From positions 10,206 to 74,205 of the forward strand of contig URCR01000009.1 in the NCBI GenBank assembly GCA_900546325.1: a stretch of DNA of 64,000 nt, read 5' to 3'. The translations under genes and the position numbers were made by a program. The notes beneath the pieces were generated by a model. It worked only from the letters and a program-made list of their open reading frames with translations, was not told where the DNA came from and did no database searches. The stretch comes from an uncultured Lachnospiraceae bacterium. Lineage in GTDB: Bacteria; Bacillota; Clostridia; Lachnospirales; Lachnospiraceae. How positions within the stretch are numbered: position 1 is the first letter of the stretch; each line of letters opens with the position of its first letter. Below, in pieces: positions 17,716 to 27,034 of the stretch.

Positions 17716-19452
17716 ATGGTAAAAAAATTAGCCCGTTCTATTCGGGAATACAAAAAAGCATCTATACTAACGCCTGTTTTTGTCATATTTGAAGTATTAC
17801 TGGAAATTGTAATACCAATGATCATGGCGGTTATGATTGACAACGGCATTAGCCGGCACAATCCAGACCTGCTGGCTAAGTGGGGATCTATTCTGATTGT
17901 CTGTGTACTTTTAGGAATTGTTTGCGGAATGTTATCAGGAAGTTTTTGTGCTAAAGCTTCTGCCGGATTTGCACAAAATTTAAGACAGGACATGTATTAC
18001 AAAATACAGGAATACTCTTTTGCAAATATTGATAAGTTCTCTACATCAAGTATTGTTACCCGTTTAACCACTGATGTTACAAATGTACAAAATGCTTATA
18101 TGATGATGATCCGTGTTGCTGTGCGTGCCCCGATCATGCTTGTATTTTCTTTGATTGCTTCGTGTATGATAAGCATACAATTATCTCTTGTTTTCCTTGT
18201 AGCAGTCCCGGTTTTGGGGATCGGTCTTTACTTTATCGTAAGCCGTTCGCACCCTTATTTTGAAAAGGTCTTTCATATCTATGACGAATTAAACGGTGTT
18301 GTACAAGAGAATCTGACAGGCATAAGAGTTGTAAAATCTTTTGTGCGTGAAAATTTTGAAGTCAAAAAGTTCAGCCGTGTCTCAAAACGAATTTACGAAA
18401 CATTTACCACAGCAGAGGGAATTGTTGCTTACAATATGCCGTTAATGCAATTTGCAGTATACAGCTGTCTTTTATTCTTATGCTGGTTTGGTGCAAAGAT
18501 AATTGTGCTTACACAGGGAACGACAATGACAACCGGCGAATTGTCCAGTCTTATCGCCTATGCTATGAATATTTTAAATTGTCTTCTGATGCTGTCACAA
18601 GTGCTTGTAATGATAAACATGGCCAGAGCTTCTTCTGAAAGAATCATTGAAATCTTAGATGAAGAAAGTTCTTTAAAAAACAAAATCGCTCCTGTTTATG
18701 ATATGCCTAATGGAGAAATCATATTTGAAAATGTCGGATTCAGTTACCTTAATGACATGAACAAAGAATGTCTGTCAAATATTTCTCTGCATATTCCATC
18801 TGGTTCTACTTTAGGAATTATCGGTGCTACCGGAAGTGGAAAGACTTCTCTTGTACAACTCATTCCCCGTCTGTATGACGTAACAGAGGGAAACATCTTT
18901 ATAGGTGGTAACAATGTGAAAGATTATGATTTGTTTACTCTTAGAAATCATGTAGCAATGGTGTTACAAAAAAATGAACTTTTCTCTGGCACAATCAAAG
19001 AAAACCTTCGATGGGGAAACGAACACGCAACGGATGAAGCACTCATTCACGCTTGCAAACTGGCACAGGCTGATACATTTATTGATACTTTTCCAAACAA
19101 ATACAATACCTATATCGAACAGGGCGGTACAAATGTATCCGGAGGTCAAAAGCAGCGCCTTTGTATTGCCAGAGCTTTACTGAAACAACCTAAAATCTTA
19201 ATTTTGGATGATTCCACAAGTGCGGTGGATACCAAAACTGATGCAATGATACGAAAAGCCTTTTGTGAAGAAATTCCTGATACAACAAAAATTATGATTG
19301 CTCAACGAATTTCCTCTGTACAGGACGCAGATAACATTCTTGTTTTGGAAAATGGGAAAATCAATGGATATGGCACACATGAGGAATTGCTGAAAAATAA
19401 TGAAATTTATCAAGAGATCTATCAGTCTCAAACGAAAGGAGAGAATGAATAA
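17716..19452 (+). CDS. Heterodimeric ABC exporter, degenerate-site subunit
   Basis: 578 aa, six-helix exporter domain (1-310) fused to a nucleotide-binding domain (335-570). Walker A is GATGSGKTS (370-378) and the signature VSGGQ is intact. Walker B ends LILDD, so Asp499 replaces the catalytic glutamate, and the H-loop reads IAQR, with Gln530 replacing histidine. These losses mark the non-catalytic half of a heterodimeric exporter such as BmrCD, LmrCD or TM287/288. It overlaps the partner gene by one base (TAATG), so the two are co-translated. The substrate is unknown: drug, peptide or lipid are all possible. Confidence 0.9.
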   Translation: MVKKLARSIREYKKASILTPVFVIFEVLLEIVIPMIMAVMIDNGISRHNPDLLAKWGSILIVCVLLGIVCGMLSGSFCAKASAGFAQNLRQDMYYKIQEYSFANIDKFSTSSIVTRLTTDVTNVQNAYMMMIRVAVRAPIMLVFSLIASCMISIQLSLVFLVAVPVLGIGLYFIVSRSHPYFEKVFHIYDELNGVVQENLTGIRVVKSFVRENFEVKKFSRVSKRIYETFTTAEGIVAYNMPLMQFAVYSCLLFLCWFGAKIIVLTQGTTMTTGELSSLIAYAMNILNCLLMLSQVLVMINMARASSERIIEILDEESSLKNKIAPVYDMPNGEIIFENVGFSYLNDMNKECLSNISLHIPSGSTLGIIGATGSGKTSLVQLIPRLYDVTEGNIFIGGNNVKDYDLFTLRNHVAMVLQKNELFSGTIKENLRWGNEHATDEALIHACKLAQADTFIDTFPNKYNTYIEQGGTNVSGGQKQRLCIARALLKQPKILILDDSTSAVDTKTDAMIRKAFCEEIPDTTKIMIAQRISSVQDADNILVLENGKINGYGTHEELLKNNEIYQEIYQSQTKGENE

Positions 19453-21320
19453 TGGAGAAGAAAAAAACAAATCTTTCAAAAACAGTTCCACGTCTGCTGT
19501 CCTATATCATTTTAAGACATAAGCTGATTTTTGGAATTGTTGTCGTTTGTATTTTAGTCAGTTCTTGCACTGTTGTTGCCAGTTCTCTTTTCTTGGAGAT
19601 ACTGATTGATCATTATATCGAACCGCTTCTGTTGGAAGATACACCTGTTTTTTCCGGGCTTTTGCATACCATTCTTTTCATGACGGCCATTTATATTTTA
19701 GGTGTGCTTGCCACATTTGCTTACAATCGTCTCATGGTAAAAATCTCACAGGGCACGCTAAAAGAAATCCGTGATGATATGTTTTCGCATATGCAGGAAC
19801 TTCCTATCGGTTATTTTGATACGCATACTCATGGGGATATTATGAGCCATTACACCAATGATACCGACACATTAAGGCAATTTATCTCACAGGCTTTGCC
19901 ACAGTTCATATCTGCTGTCGTTACAGTCATTGCCATATTGATTTCCATGATAATCAGTAATATTCCTTTGACGATACTAGTCGTTGCGGTGACACTCCTT
20001 ATGATATTTGCAACTGAAAAAATCGGTGGAGCAAGTGCGAAGTACTTCATAAAACAGCAGGAAACGCTTGGTGCGATTACGGGACATATTGAAGAAATGA
20101 TCAACGGACAGAAAGTAATTAAAGTATTCTGCCACGAAGAAAAGGCAAAACAGAGTTTTGATCAGAAAAACAAAAAATTGTGTGAAGATTCAACTTTAGC
20201 CAATAAATACGGAAATATTTTAATGCCTACGATCATGCAGTTGGGCAATCTTCAATATGTTCTGATTGCTCTTATCGGCGGATATATGGCAATCAAAGGC
20301 ATGGGGGCTGTTACCGTAGGTATGATTGTCGCTTTCCTCAACCTTTCAAAAACATTCTGTATGCCGGTTTCACAAATTTCACAGCAAATCAGTTTAATGG
20401 CTATGGCGTTTGCAGGCGCAGAACGTATTTTCGATCTGATTGATGAACAATCAGAACAAGACAATGGCTATGTTACGCTTACGCAAATAAAGTATCACAA
20501 CGGAATTGCCGAAGAAACAAACAATGCAGACGGAATATGGGCATGGAAACACCCTCATCGCGACGGAACAATTACTTATGCAGAACTTCGTGGAGAAATT
20601 GAATTTTTTAATGTAGATTTTGGATACACCGAAGAAAAACTTGTCTTACACAATATCGTATTAAATGCAACTTCCGGACAGAAAATCGCCTTTGTCGGAT
20701 CAACCGGTGCAGGAAAAACAACAATTACAAATCTGATCAATCGCTTTTACGACTTGGCCGACGGAAAAATCCGCTATGACGGTATCAACATTAACAAAAT
20801 CAAAAAACCTGATTTACGTCGTTCTCTGGGGATTGTATTACAAGATGTAAATTTATTTACTGGTACAATTATAGACAACATCCGTTATGGCAATCTAACT
20901 GCGACTGATGAAGAATGTATAAAGGCTTCTAAACTTTCCAATGCCGACGAATTTATCCGTCATTTACCAGAAGGTTATCAAACAATGCTTACACAAAACG
21001 GAGCAAGTCTGTCGCAGGGTCAAAGACAATTATTATCTATCGCTCGCGCCACAGTCGCAAATCCGCCAGTTATGATTTTGGATGAAGCCACATCTTCCAT
21101 CGATACAAGAACAGAGGCTCTGGTGCAGCAGGGAATGGATAATCTGATGAAAGGCAGAACCTCATTTGTAATTGCTCACAGACTTTCTACGGTTCGTAAT
21201 TCAGATACAATTATCGTGTTAGATTCAGGGCATATTATAGAAAGAGGAACACATGATGAACTTATCCGTAAACAAGGAATTTATTATAGACTTTACACAG
21301 GAGCATTTGAATTAGAATAG
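19452..21320 (+). CDS. Heterodimeric ABC exporter, catalytic subunit
   Basis: 622 aa exporter half. Walker A GSTGAGKTT, Walker B MILDEATSS with the catalytic glutamate, and H-loop IAHR are all canonical, while the signature is the altered LSQGQ. This complements the partner, which has a good signature but no catalytic Glu or His. One active site is therefore expected, built from this Walker B and the partner's signature. A ~45-residue hydrophilic linker (about 340-390, containing IWAWKHPHRDGTITY) between membrane and ATPase domains is longer than in the partner. This asymmetry is known for BmrD/LmrD-type subunits. Confidence 0.9.
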   Translation: MEKKKTNLSKTVPRLLSYIILRHKLIFGIVVVCILVSSCTVVASSLFLEILIDHYIEPLLLEDTPVFSGLLHTILFMTAIYILGVLATFAYNRLMVKISQGTLKEIRDDMFSHMQELPIGYFDTHTHGDIMSHYTNDTDTLRQFISQALPQFISAVVTVIAILISMIISNIPLTILVVAVTLLMIFATEKIGGASAKYFIKQQETLGAITGHIEEMINGQKVIKVFCHEEKAKQSFDQKNKKLCEDSTLANKYGNILMPTIMQLGNLQYVLIALIGGYMAIKGMGAVTVGMIVAFLNLSKTFCMPVSQISQQISLMAMAFAGAERIFDLIDEQSEQDNGYVTLTQIKYHNGIAEETNNADGIWAWKHPHRDGTITYAELRGEIEFFNVDFGYTEEKLVLHNIVLNATSGQKIAFVGSTGAGKTTITNLINRFYDLADGKIRYDGININKIKKPDLRRSLGIVLQDVNLFTGTIIDNIRYGNLTATDEECIKASKLSNADEFIRHLPEGYQTMLTQNGASLSQGQRQLLSIARATVANPPVMILDEATSSIDTRTEALVQQGMDNLMKGRTSFVIAHRLSTVRNSDTIIVLDSGHIIERGTHDELIRKQGIYYRLYTGAFELE

Positions 21321-21340
21321 CCATTTTCTATTTATATTTA

Positions 21341-21378
21341 CAGCCCGTACAAACGATATGTTTTGTGCGGGCTGTTTT
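21341..21378. terminator. Intrinsic terminator between the exporter and arsC
   Basis: A 13-bp stem (21341-21353 with 21362-21374, one G-T pair) is followed by TTTTCT. It serves the convergent exporter and arsenic operons. Confidence 0.85.
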
Positions 21379-21810
21379 CTAAATTTTAAAACCATTTTCC
21401 TTCAGTTTTTCTTTCAACTTTCGTATGTTTTCCTCGATGCTGTTTATCACTTTCAGAAATTCTTCTTCCGCTTTCCCTGTCGGATCCTCCAGTCCCCAGT
21501 CCTCTGTGTACTGGCCCGGAACACATGGACATGTTACGTTGCATCCCATGGTGATCACTACATCCGGTTTTGGAATGTCTGACAACAGTTTATTGTACTG
21601 TGTCTCTTCCATGTCAATCCCGTATAGCTGTTTCATAAGCCTGACTGCATCCGGATTGATCTGTTGTTTTAATTTTGTACCTGCAGAATAACTTTCAAAT
21701 ACATCGGATGCCAGCAGTTTCCCCAGCGCTTCTGCCATCTGACTCCGGCAGGAATTGTGTACACATACAAATGCCACTTTCGGTTTTCTCTCACAATTTT
21801 GCTTGCCCAT
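21379..21810 (-). CDS. arsC: Arsenate reductase, thioredoxin-coupled (LMW-phosphatase family)
   Basis: 143 aa. The phosphatase loop CVHNSCRSQ has nucleophile Cys16 and Arg22. Cys90 and Cys94/Cys96 in MGCNVTCPC supply the resolving cysteines, and EDP (residues 108-110) holds the general-acid Asp. This is the pI258-type ArsC that reduces arsenate to arsenite using thioredoxin. It is last in a five-gene arsenic operon with a small thioredoxin and an ArsP-like permease. The annotation is firm at family level, and the context makes arsenate, rather than protein phosphotyrosine, the substrate. Confidence 0.93.
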   Translation of the reverse strand: MGKQNCERKPKVAFVCVHNSCRSQMAEALGKLLASDVFESYSAGTKLKQQINPDAVRLMKQLYGIDMEETQYNKLLSDIPKPDVVITMGCNVTCPCVPGQYTEDWGLEDPTGKAEEEFLKVINSIEENIRKLKEKLKENGFKI

Positions 21811-21825
21811 TTTCTTCTCCTTTTC

Positions 21826-22839
21826 TTATAGAAATACTGATTGAAACAGATTGAACAGGTATCCAACTATCACGATTCCGGTCATACAGATTGTTGCAAA
21901 TGCTGCCAGCAACTTTGGTTTGACTGCTTTTCGCAGCATGATCATAGACGGCAGACTTAACGTTGTCACAGCCATCATGAAACTTAAAATCGTTCCAAGC
22001 TGTGCCCCTTTTGACAGAAGCGCTTCTGCCACCGGTATCGTCCCAAAAATATCTGCATACATCGGAGCTCCCGCCAGGACCGCAAGAATCACTCCGAACG
22101 GATTGTCATTTCCAAGAATTTTTTCAATCCATAAATCCGGAATCCAGTTATGAATCACAGCTCCGATTCCGACTCCGGCCAAAATATATGGAAAGACCTT
22201 CCGAAATGTAGTTTCTACCTGTGTCTTTGCATACAACAGCCGATCCTGTTTCGTCAATTTCGGAGACTCTGCCTCAATACCAGATGCATTCCTGATAAAT
22301 TCCTCTACATATTTTTCCATATGCATCTTCTCAATCATTGTTCCCCCGACTACTGCTACAATAATTCCAAGCACAACATATACAATGGCCACTTTTCCTC
22401 CAAAGATACTCATCAGGAGAACAAGGCTCCCCAGATCGACCATCGGTGACGAGATCAAAAAGGAAAATGTCACTCCAAGGGGAAGACCCGCACTTGTAAA
22501 TCCCATAAACAGCGGAATCGACGAGCAGGAGCAAAACGGAGTGACTGTCCCTAAAAGTGCAGCGACCAGATTTGCCCCGATTCCATGAAAGCGTCCTAAG
22601 ATTTTTTTGCTTCTTTCCGGCGGAAAATAACTTTGAATATAGGAAATCACAAAAATCAGCAGACACAATAACATCGTAATTTTGATCAGATCATAAAGAA
22701 AAAACAAGATACTTCCGCCTGCTCGCGAAGAAAGGTCAAGACCTGACGCCGCAAGTCCATTCCCGATCAGTTCCCTGAGCCACTGCATCCCCAGAACTTG
22801 ATTTTGAATAAAATCCCATATTTCTTTCACAAACTCCAT
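21826..22839 (-). CDS. ArsP/DUF318-family permease
   Basis: 337 aa with about eight helices. The family hallmark PFCSCSSIPLFMGF and TFSFLISSPMVD are present in the first half, with a second-half repeat around AGAPMYADIFGTIPVAEAL. Members of this family (ArsP, PF03773) export trivalent organoarsenicals or arsenite. The start MEFVKE is preferred because GGGAGAG lies upstream of it, whereas the ATG five codons earlier has no ribosome site. Central hydrophilic loop ~165-200. It lies in the ars operon between the thioredoxin and arsC. Confidence 0.85.
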   Translation of the reverse strand: MEFVKEIWDFIQNQVLGMQWLRELIGNGLAASGLDLSSRAGGSILFFLYDLIKITMLLCLLIFVISYIQSYFPPERSKKILGRFHGIGANLVAALLGTVTPFCSCSSIPLFMGFTSAGLPLGVTFSFLISSPMVDLGSLVLLMSIFGGKVAIVYVVLGIIVAVVGGTMIEKMHMEKYVEEFIRNASGIEAESPKLTKQDRLLYAKTQVETTFRKVFPYILAGVGIGAVIHNWIPDLWIEKILGNDNPFGVILAVLAGAPMYADIFGTIPVAEALLSKGAQLGTILSFMMAVTTLSLPSMIMLRKAVKPKLLAAFATICMTGIVIVGYLFNLFQSVFL

Positions 22840-22870
22840 ACATTTCTCTCCCATTTATAATGGACCTACT

Positions 22871-23101
22871 CTATTTTAAAAACCGCATAATTTCATCTTT
22901 TTTCGCGATCCTTCCTGCCACGACTAACTTTCCGTCAATCATAAGCGAAGGAGCCGACATGACCCCGAGCTTTACAATTTCCAACAGATCTTCCACTTTT
23001 TCTACCTCGGCATCACACCCGGTTTCCGCTACGGCTTCCTGCACATTTTCATACAATTTGTCACAGGTTTCACACCCTGCACCGATCACTTTAATCTTCA
23101 T
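22871..23101 (-). CDS. Small redox thioredoxin (MTH895/TM0996-like)
   Basis: 76 aa thioredoxin fold. The active site is GAGCETCDKL (Cys10, Cys13), SAPSLMIDGKLVV provides the cis-proline, and the protein is about two thirds the size of a standard thioredoxin. Such mini-thioredoxins commonly accompany ArsP-like permeases. It may reduce the neighbouring ArsC or hand the metalloid to the permease. It lies 12 bp after the GTPase gene with a strong ribosome site, and 31 bp before the permease start. Confidence 0.88.
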   Translation of the reverse strand: MKIKVIGAGCETCDKLYENVQEAVAETGCDAEVEKVEDLLEIVKLGVMSAPSLMIDGKLVVAGRIAKKDEIMRFLK

Positions 23102-23113
23102 GCTCTTTCTCCT

Positions 23114-24052
23114 CTAATTTCTCAGCTTCATTTCGCTTCCTACATATTCCTTCCATGCCGAAAGAATCTTTTTGATGATCATCGGTCCGATTTTGGAGAT
23201 AAACACTAACTGTGATTTTTCAAATGCCTCCGATTCTTTATAATCAATCAGATCTCCTACTACATCCACCTGCGTCCATCCTGTTTCCGTCAGGTTACAG
23301 AATCCTTTCACGCGATGAACATCCAGTGCGATCACGTTCAAAAATTCATTCAGCTTTTGCTGATCGATCTGTCCGTCGTATTCCATAAATATGGATTTTG
23401 GTTTTGTTTCCACTGAATTGGTCGTCTCTTCCCCTTCCGCCCACTGATAGATCAGCAGATCTTTCTTGAAAAAGGAGTAGTCCATCTCCCCTTTGGCGCT
23501 TGTTTCCACTTCGCAGACCGGATTGATTTCTCTGATTTTCTCCTCGACCTTCTCAATCTGTTTTGCACCGGCAAGATCCGTCTTTGTGATCACTGCCAGG
23601 TGACAGTGTTTTAACTGACGGAAAGCAGTCTCTTCCTCTTTTACCTGCTCGAGAAAATTTACTGCATCTACAAAACAGATCACTCCTCTGAAATCATATT
23701 CCTTCTCAGAGACGATTTTGGCAGCCTCTAAAATCTCCTGTACATTCGAAGGATCGCCCCAGCCGGAACTTTCCACGAACAAGTACTCAAAATCCTGTGT
23801 TGCCATCTGCGCCAATGCCTGCACGAAATTCAGCTTTAGGCAGGAACAGAAGATGGATCCTCTGTTTATCTCCACCATCTGAATCTCATCATTGCGTAAA
23901 ATGGTTCCGTCGATTCCCAGTTTTCCAAATTCATTCTGGATAATGCCGATCCGATGTCCTTTTAATGTTTCCAAAAGCTTTAACAGAACTGTTGTTTTCC
24001 CTGATCCCAAAAATCCTGTCAAAACATATAACTTTGTGTCTGCTGTACGCAT
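23114..24052 (-). CDS. G3E-family (CobW-like) GTPase in the arsenic operon
   Basis: 312 aa. Walker A GFLGSGKTT (13-21), a metal-binding CSC (Cys69-Cys71) in place of the usual CxCC, the switch region VESSGWGDPSN, and the guanine-specificity motif TKTD. The C-terminal CobW_C-like domain holds LDVHRVKGFCNLTETGW. These proteins act as GTP-dependent metal chaperones. The start MRTADTK has AAGGAGGGAG just upstream; the frame is open 23 codons further but without a ribosome site. Its presence between arsR and the thioredoxin suggests a role in loading or sensing metalloid, which is inference. Confidence 0.85.
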   Translation of the reverse strand: MRTADTKLYVLTGFLGSGKTTVLLKLLETLKGHRIGIIQNEFGKLGIDGTILRNDEIQMVEINRGSIFCSCLKLNFVQALAQMATQDFEYLFVESSGWGDPSNVQEILEAAKIVSEKEYDFRGVICFVDAVNFLEQVKEEETAFRQLKHCHLAVITKTDLAGAKQIEKVEEKIREINPVCEVETSAKGEMDYSFFKKDLLIYQWAEGEETTNSVETKPKSIFMEYDGQIDQQKLNEFLNVIALDVHRVKGFCNLTETGWTQVDVVGDLIDYKESEAFEKSQLVFISKIGPMIIKKILSAWKEYVGSEMKLRN

Positions 24053-24117
24053 AATCTCCCTCCTTGTATGATACAAAAATCCTTTCCGTTTGTGATCCGG
24101 CTTTCTGCTGCTGCCTG

Positions 24118-24441
24118 TCATCTGTCCTTTTCACAGTCACAATCCACGATGTTTGAAAATCCATCGGGGATCATCAGTTTCCCAACTGTTTTGTATATCT
24201 CGTTCATCTTGTCTTTATTTAAAGAATAATGTGTCCACTTTCCTTCTTTTCTCGGAATGACCAGCCCCATGTCCGTCAGAAGTTTCATATCATGAGATAA
24301 CGTCGGCTGTGTGATCTGAAATTCCTCGAGAATCTTGCACGCACAAAGCTCACCGTTTGACAGCATATCGATGATCTTCAGCCGTTTCGGATCTGAAAAC
24401 ACTTTGAAAATCTTCGCATATTCTATGTAATCTATTCCCAT
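24118..24441 (-). CDS. arsR: ArsR-family metalloid-responsive repressor
   Basis: 107 aa winged helix. ELCACKILEE (Cys33, Cys35) matches the alpha-3 As(III)-binding CxC site of type 1 ArsR proteins, and QITQPTLSHDMKLLTDMGLV is the recognition helix region. A C-terminal CDCEKD adds two more cysteines, possibly a further ligand site. The start MGIDYIEY is chosen because GGGAGG lies 4-5 bp upstream; an ATG eight codons earlier lacks one. It is first in the operon behind a consensus promoter that overlaps a dyad, so it probably represses the operon until arsenite binds. Confidence 0.9.
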   Translation of the reverse strand: MGIDYIEYAKIFKVFSDPKRLKIIDMLSNGELCACKILEEFQITQPTLSHDMKLLTDMGLVIPRKEGKWTHYSLNKDKMNEIYKTVGKLMIPDGFSNIVDCDCEKDR

Positions 24442-24475
24442 ACGCTCCCTCCCCTCATCACACATTGATTATTTT

Positions 24476-24514
24476 CTATGTTTACAGCATACAACTCACA
24501 TAGAAATTTGTCAA
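24476..24514 (-). promoter_or_regulatory. ars operon promoter with overlapping operator dyad
   Basis: On the minus strand TTGACA (24509-24514), a 17-bp spacer and TATGCT (24486-24491). The dyad CTATGT-N16-ACATAG (24498-24503 with 24476-24481) brackets the -10 element, a good position for ArsR repression. Confidence 0.75.
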
Positions 24515-24542
24515 TATATTATTGTCAAAAACAGCACTGCTC

Positions 24543-25466
24543 CTACTGCTTTTGTCCAAGATAGTTTCGGATATGTGCAAGATACCGTTCTCCCATACTG
24601 CTCAAAATCGTATTTTTCTTTACAATGTACCCGATTTCCATCACACTGTTCGGATTCTCTTTGTCGTCCCTGAACGGAACTGCCACAAACTCACTTCCAT
24701 TTAATTCTTCACAGATAATTCCGGAACAAAGTGTATATCCATTGAGTCCCACCATAAGATTCAGCATGGTCGCTCTGTCATTTGCCTTGATCATCTGTGG
24801 ATATTCATTAAATGACAAAATCTCTTCCGCCAGATAAAAGGATCCGCCATCCCCCTGTTCAAAGGTGAGACATGGATATTTTGCAAGCTGTGCAAACGAA
24901 ATCGATCTCTCCTTCGCAAGGGGATGCTTTCTCCAGAGATATACATAAGCCTGACAGTCAATCAAATGTACAAATGTTAAATCCGCAGACCGCAGAAATT
25001 TCTCCATTGCTTTCCGGTTGAAATCACAGATATATAAAATCCCTATCTCACTTTTCAATGTACTGACATCGGAAATCACTTCCGCCGTCTTTGTCTCCCG
25101 GATTGCAAATTCATATTGGGACATGTCAAACTCTCTTGCCATATCCACAAATGCTTTCACTGCAAAAGAATAGTGCTGAGTGGAAACACCAAACTTCTTC
25201 TTATAAGAGCCCCCCTTTCCATATTTCTCCAGAAGGCCCTCGTATTGTCCATAAATCTGCCGTGCATACATCAGAAATTCATGTCCGTCATTGGTAAGCG
25301 TAACCCCTCTTCCGCTCCTGTTAAGCAAAGTGACTCCCAGTTCATTCTCCAGTTCCTTAACCGCATTGGTAAGAGACGGCTGCGATATATAAAGGCGCTC
25401 TGCCGCTTTGTTCAGAGATTTCGTCTCTGCGATCGTAATCATATAATTCATCTGATTCAATGTCAT
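24543..25466 (-). CDS. LysR-family transcriptional regulator
   Basis: 307 aa. N-terminal helix-turn-helix (KSLNKAAERLYISQPSLTNAVKELENELGVTLLNRSGRGVTLT spans residues ~15-58) and a C-terminal effector domain with FRDDKENPNSVMEIGYIVKK near the end. AGGAG precedes the ATG. It lies 52 bp downstream of pdxT on the same strand and just upstream of the ars promoter, so it may be co-transcribed with pdxST or stand alone. No divergent partner gene reveals its target. Confidence 0.88.
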   Translation of the reverse strand: MTLNQMNYMITIAETKSLNKAAERLYISQPSLTNAVKELENELGVTLLNRSGRGVTLTNDGHEFLMYARQIYGQYEGLLEKYGKGGSYKKKFGVSTQHYSFAVKAFVDMAREFDMSQYEFAIRETKTAEVISDVSTLKSEIGILYICDFNRKAMEKFLRSADLTFVHLIDCQAYVYLWRKHPLAKERSISFAQLAKYPCLTFEQGDGGSFYLAEEILSFNEYPQMIKANDRATMLNLMVGLNGYTLCSGIICEELNGSEFVAVPFRDDKENPNSVMEIGYIVKKNTILSSMGERYLAHIRNYLGQKQ

Positions 25467-25517
25467 GGCTTCTTCTCCTGTTGTCTGTCTTTTATTATTT
25501 TCAGTCCTTCTCTTATC

Positions 25518-26114
25518 TCAATATGATCCTTGCATGCTCTTTCTGCACATCTCAAGAAACTCCTCATGAATCCGGTTATCCTGATCCAGTTCCGGGTGAA
25601 ATGAAAGCCCAAGCTGGTTCCGCCAGCGCACCGCCACGATCTCTCCGCCCGTCCTTGCCAGAATTTCAACCGGATCTTCCGTGTCATTTCTTACCTGCTC
25701 AATATATGGCGCCCGTATAAATGTCATCGGAACCGTCCCGATCCCTTTCATTTCCTCCTCGGTCCGAAAGCTGCCAAGCTGCCTTCCGTACGCATTTCTT
25801 TTGACAGTCACCGGAAGCGTCCCGAAATAGATATGCTCGTCATTGGATAAATGCTCTGCAAGAAGGATCAATCCCGCACAGGTCGCGAGCACAGGAAGTC
25901 CGGATTTCATCTTTTCCTTCAGTATATCATACATCTCCAGTTCCCGGAGAAGTTTTCCCTGAACGGTACTTTCTCCTCCCGGCAGGATCAGCCCTTGTAT
26001 AGGTGTTTCAAGATCTTCCTTCTTCCGCAGAAGGATACTCTCCACACCCAGAAGTTCCAGCTTCTTCTGATGTTCGGCAAATGCCCCCTGCACTGCCAGA
26101 ATCCCGATCGTCAT
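25518..26114 (-). CDS. pdxT: Pyridoxal 5'-phosphate synthase, glutaminase subunit
   Basis: 198 aa class I glutamine amidotransferase. It releases ammonia from glutamine for PdxS. LILPGGEST is the oxyanion segment, ATCAGLILL has nucleophile Cys79, and SFHPEL contributes the His and Glu of the triad. The gene starts 1 bp after the pdxS stop (GATAACATG), with AGGGGAAG as the ribosome site, so the two subunits are made together. Confidence 0.96.
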   Translation of the reverse strand: MTIGILAVQGAFAEHQKKLELLGVESILLRKKEDLETPIQGLILPGGESTVQGKLLRELEMYDILKEKMKSGLPVLATCAGLILLAEHLSNDEHIYFGTLPVTVKRNAYGRQLGSFRTEEEMKGIGTVPMTFIRAPYIEQVRNDTEDPVEILARTGGEIVAVRWRNQLGLSFHPELDQDNRIHEEFLEMCRKSMQGSY

Positions 26115-26115
26115 G

Positions 26116-26991
26116 TTATCTTCCCCTCTCTGCCATCAAAAGCTGAATCTCCTGCTCATTGATTCCTACCATGGCCTCTCCCAGATCTTCTGATAATTCT
26201 GCCAAAAGCTTTGCATCCTGATAATTTGTCACTGCCTTGACGATCGCCGCTGCCCGTTTCTTTGGATTTCCCGACTTAAAGATTCCCGATCCTACAAAGA
26301 CACCCTCTGCTCCGAGCTGCATCATCAGAGCTGCATCCGCAGGAGTCGCCACACCTCCCGCCGCAAAATTCACAACCGGAAGCCTTCCATTGTCATGAAC
26401 GTAGGAAACAAGCTCATATGGAACCTGGAGTTCCTTCGCCTCCTCAAACAGCTCATCCTCCTTCATCGATACAATCTTTGCAATCTGCCGGTTCATCATC
26501 CGCATATGTTTTACTGCCTGCACCACATCTCCGGTTCCCGGCTCCCCCTTTGTCCGGATCATGGAGGCTCCCTCATTGATTCTTCTCAGCGCTTCCCCCA
26601 GATCTCTTGCCCCGCACACAAAAGGGACCTGAAACTGTCTTTTGTCAATGTGGTACACATCATCAGCCGGAGAAAGCACTTCACTTTCATCGATATAGTC
26701 AATCTCGATCGCCTCTAAAATCTGCGCCTCAACAAAATGGCCGATCCTGCATTTTGCCATGACAGGAATCGATACGGCCTCCTGAATCCCCTTGATCATC
26801 TTCGGATCGCTCATTCTCGACACGCCCCCTGCCGCCCGGATATCTGCCGGAATCCGCTCCAGTGCCATGACCGCGCACGCTCCCGCTTCCTCTGCAATCT
26901 TTGCCTGTTCCGGAGTGGTGACATCCATGATCACTCCACCCTTTAACATCTGTGCCAGCTGCTTGTTTAACTCATATCTCTCGTTGCCCAT
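26116..26991 (-). CDS. pdxS: Pyridoxal 5'-phosphate synthase, synthase subunit
   Basis: 291 aa (beta/alpha)8 enzyme that condenses ribose 5-phosphate, glyceraldehyde 3-phosphate and ammonia into PLP. Asp23 in GGVIMDV and Lys80 in PVMAKCRIGH are the expected catalytic residues. FAAGGVATPADAALMM and GVFVGSGIFKS form the phosphate-binding site. The start MGNERYEL has AAGGAGG 7 bp upstream; the frame runs 15 codons further with no ribosome site. This is the DXP-independent B6 route typical of Firmicutes. Confidence 0.97.
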   Translation of the reverse strand: MGNERYELNKQLAQMLKGGVIMDVTTPEQAKIAEEAGACAVMALERIPADIRAAGGVSRMSDPKMIKGIQEAVSIPVMAKCRIGHFVEAQILEAIEIDYIDESEVLSPADDVYHIDKRQFQVPFVCGARDLGEALRRINEGASMIRTKGEPGTGDVVQAVKHMRMMNRQIAKIVSMKEDELFEEAKELQVPYELVSYVHDNGRLPVVNFAAGGVATPADAALMMQLGAEGVFVGSGIFKSGNPKKRAAAIVKAVTNYQDAKLLAELSEDLGEAMVGINEQEIQLLMAERGR

Positions 26992-27034
26992 AATGCTTCC
27001 TCCTTGCATGTTCTGTATTTTTTGGTTTGTACGC

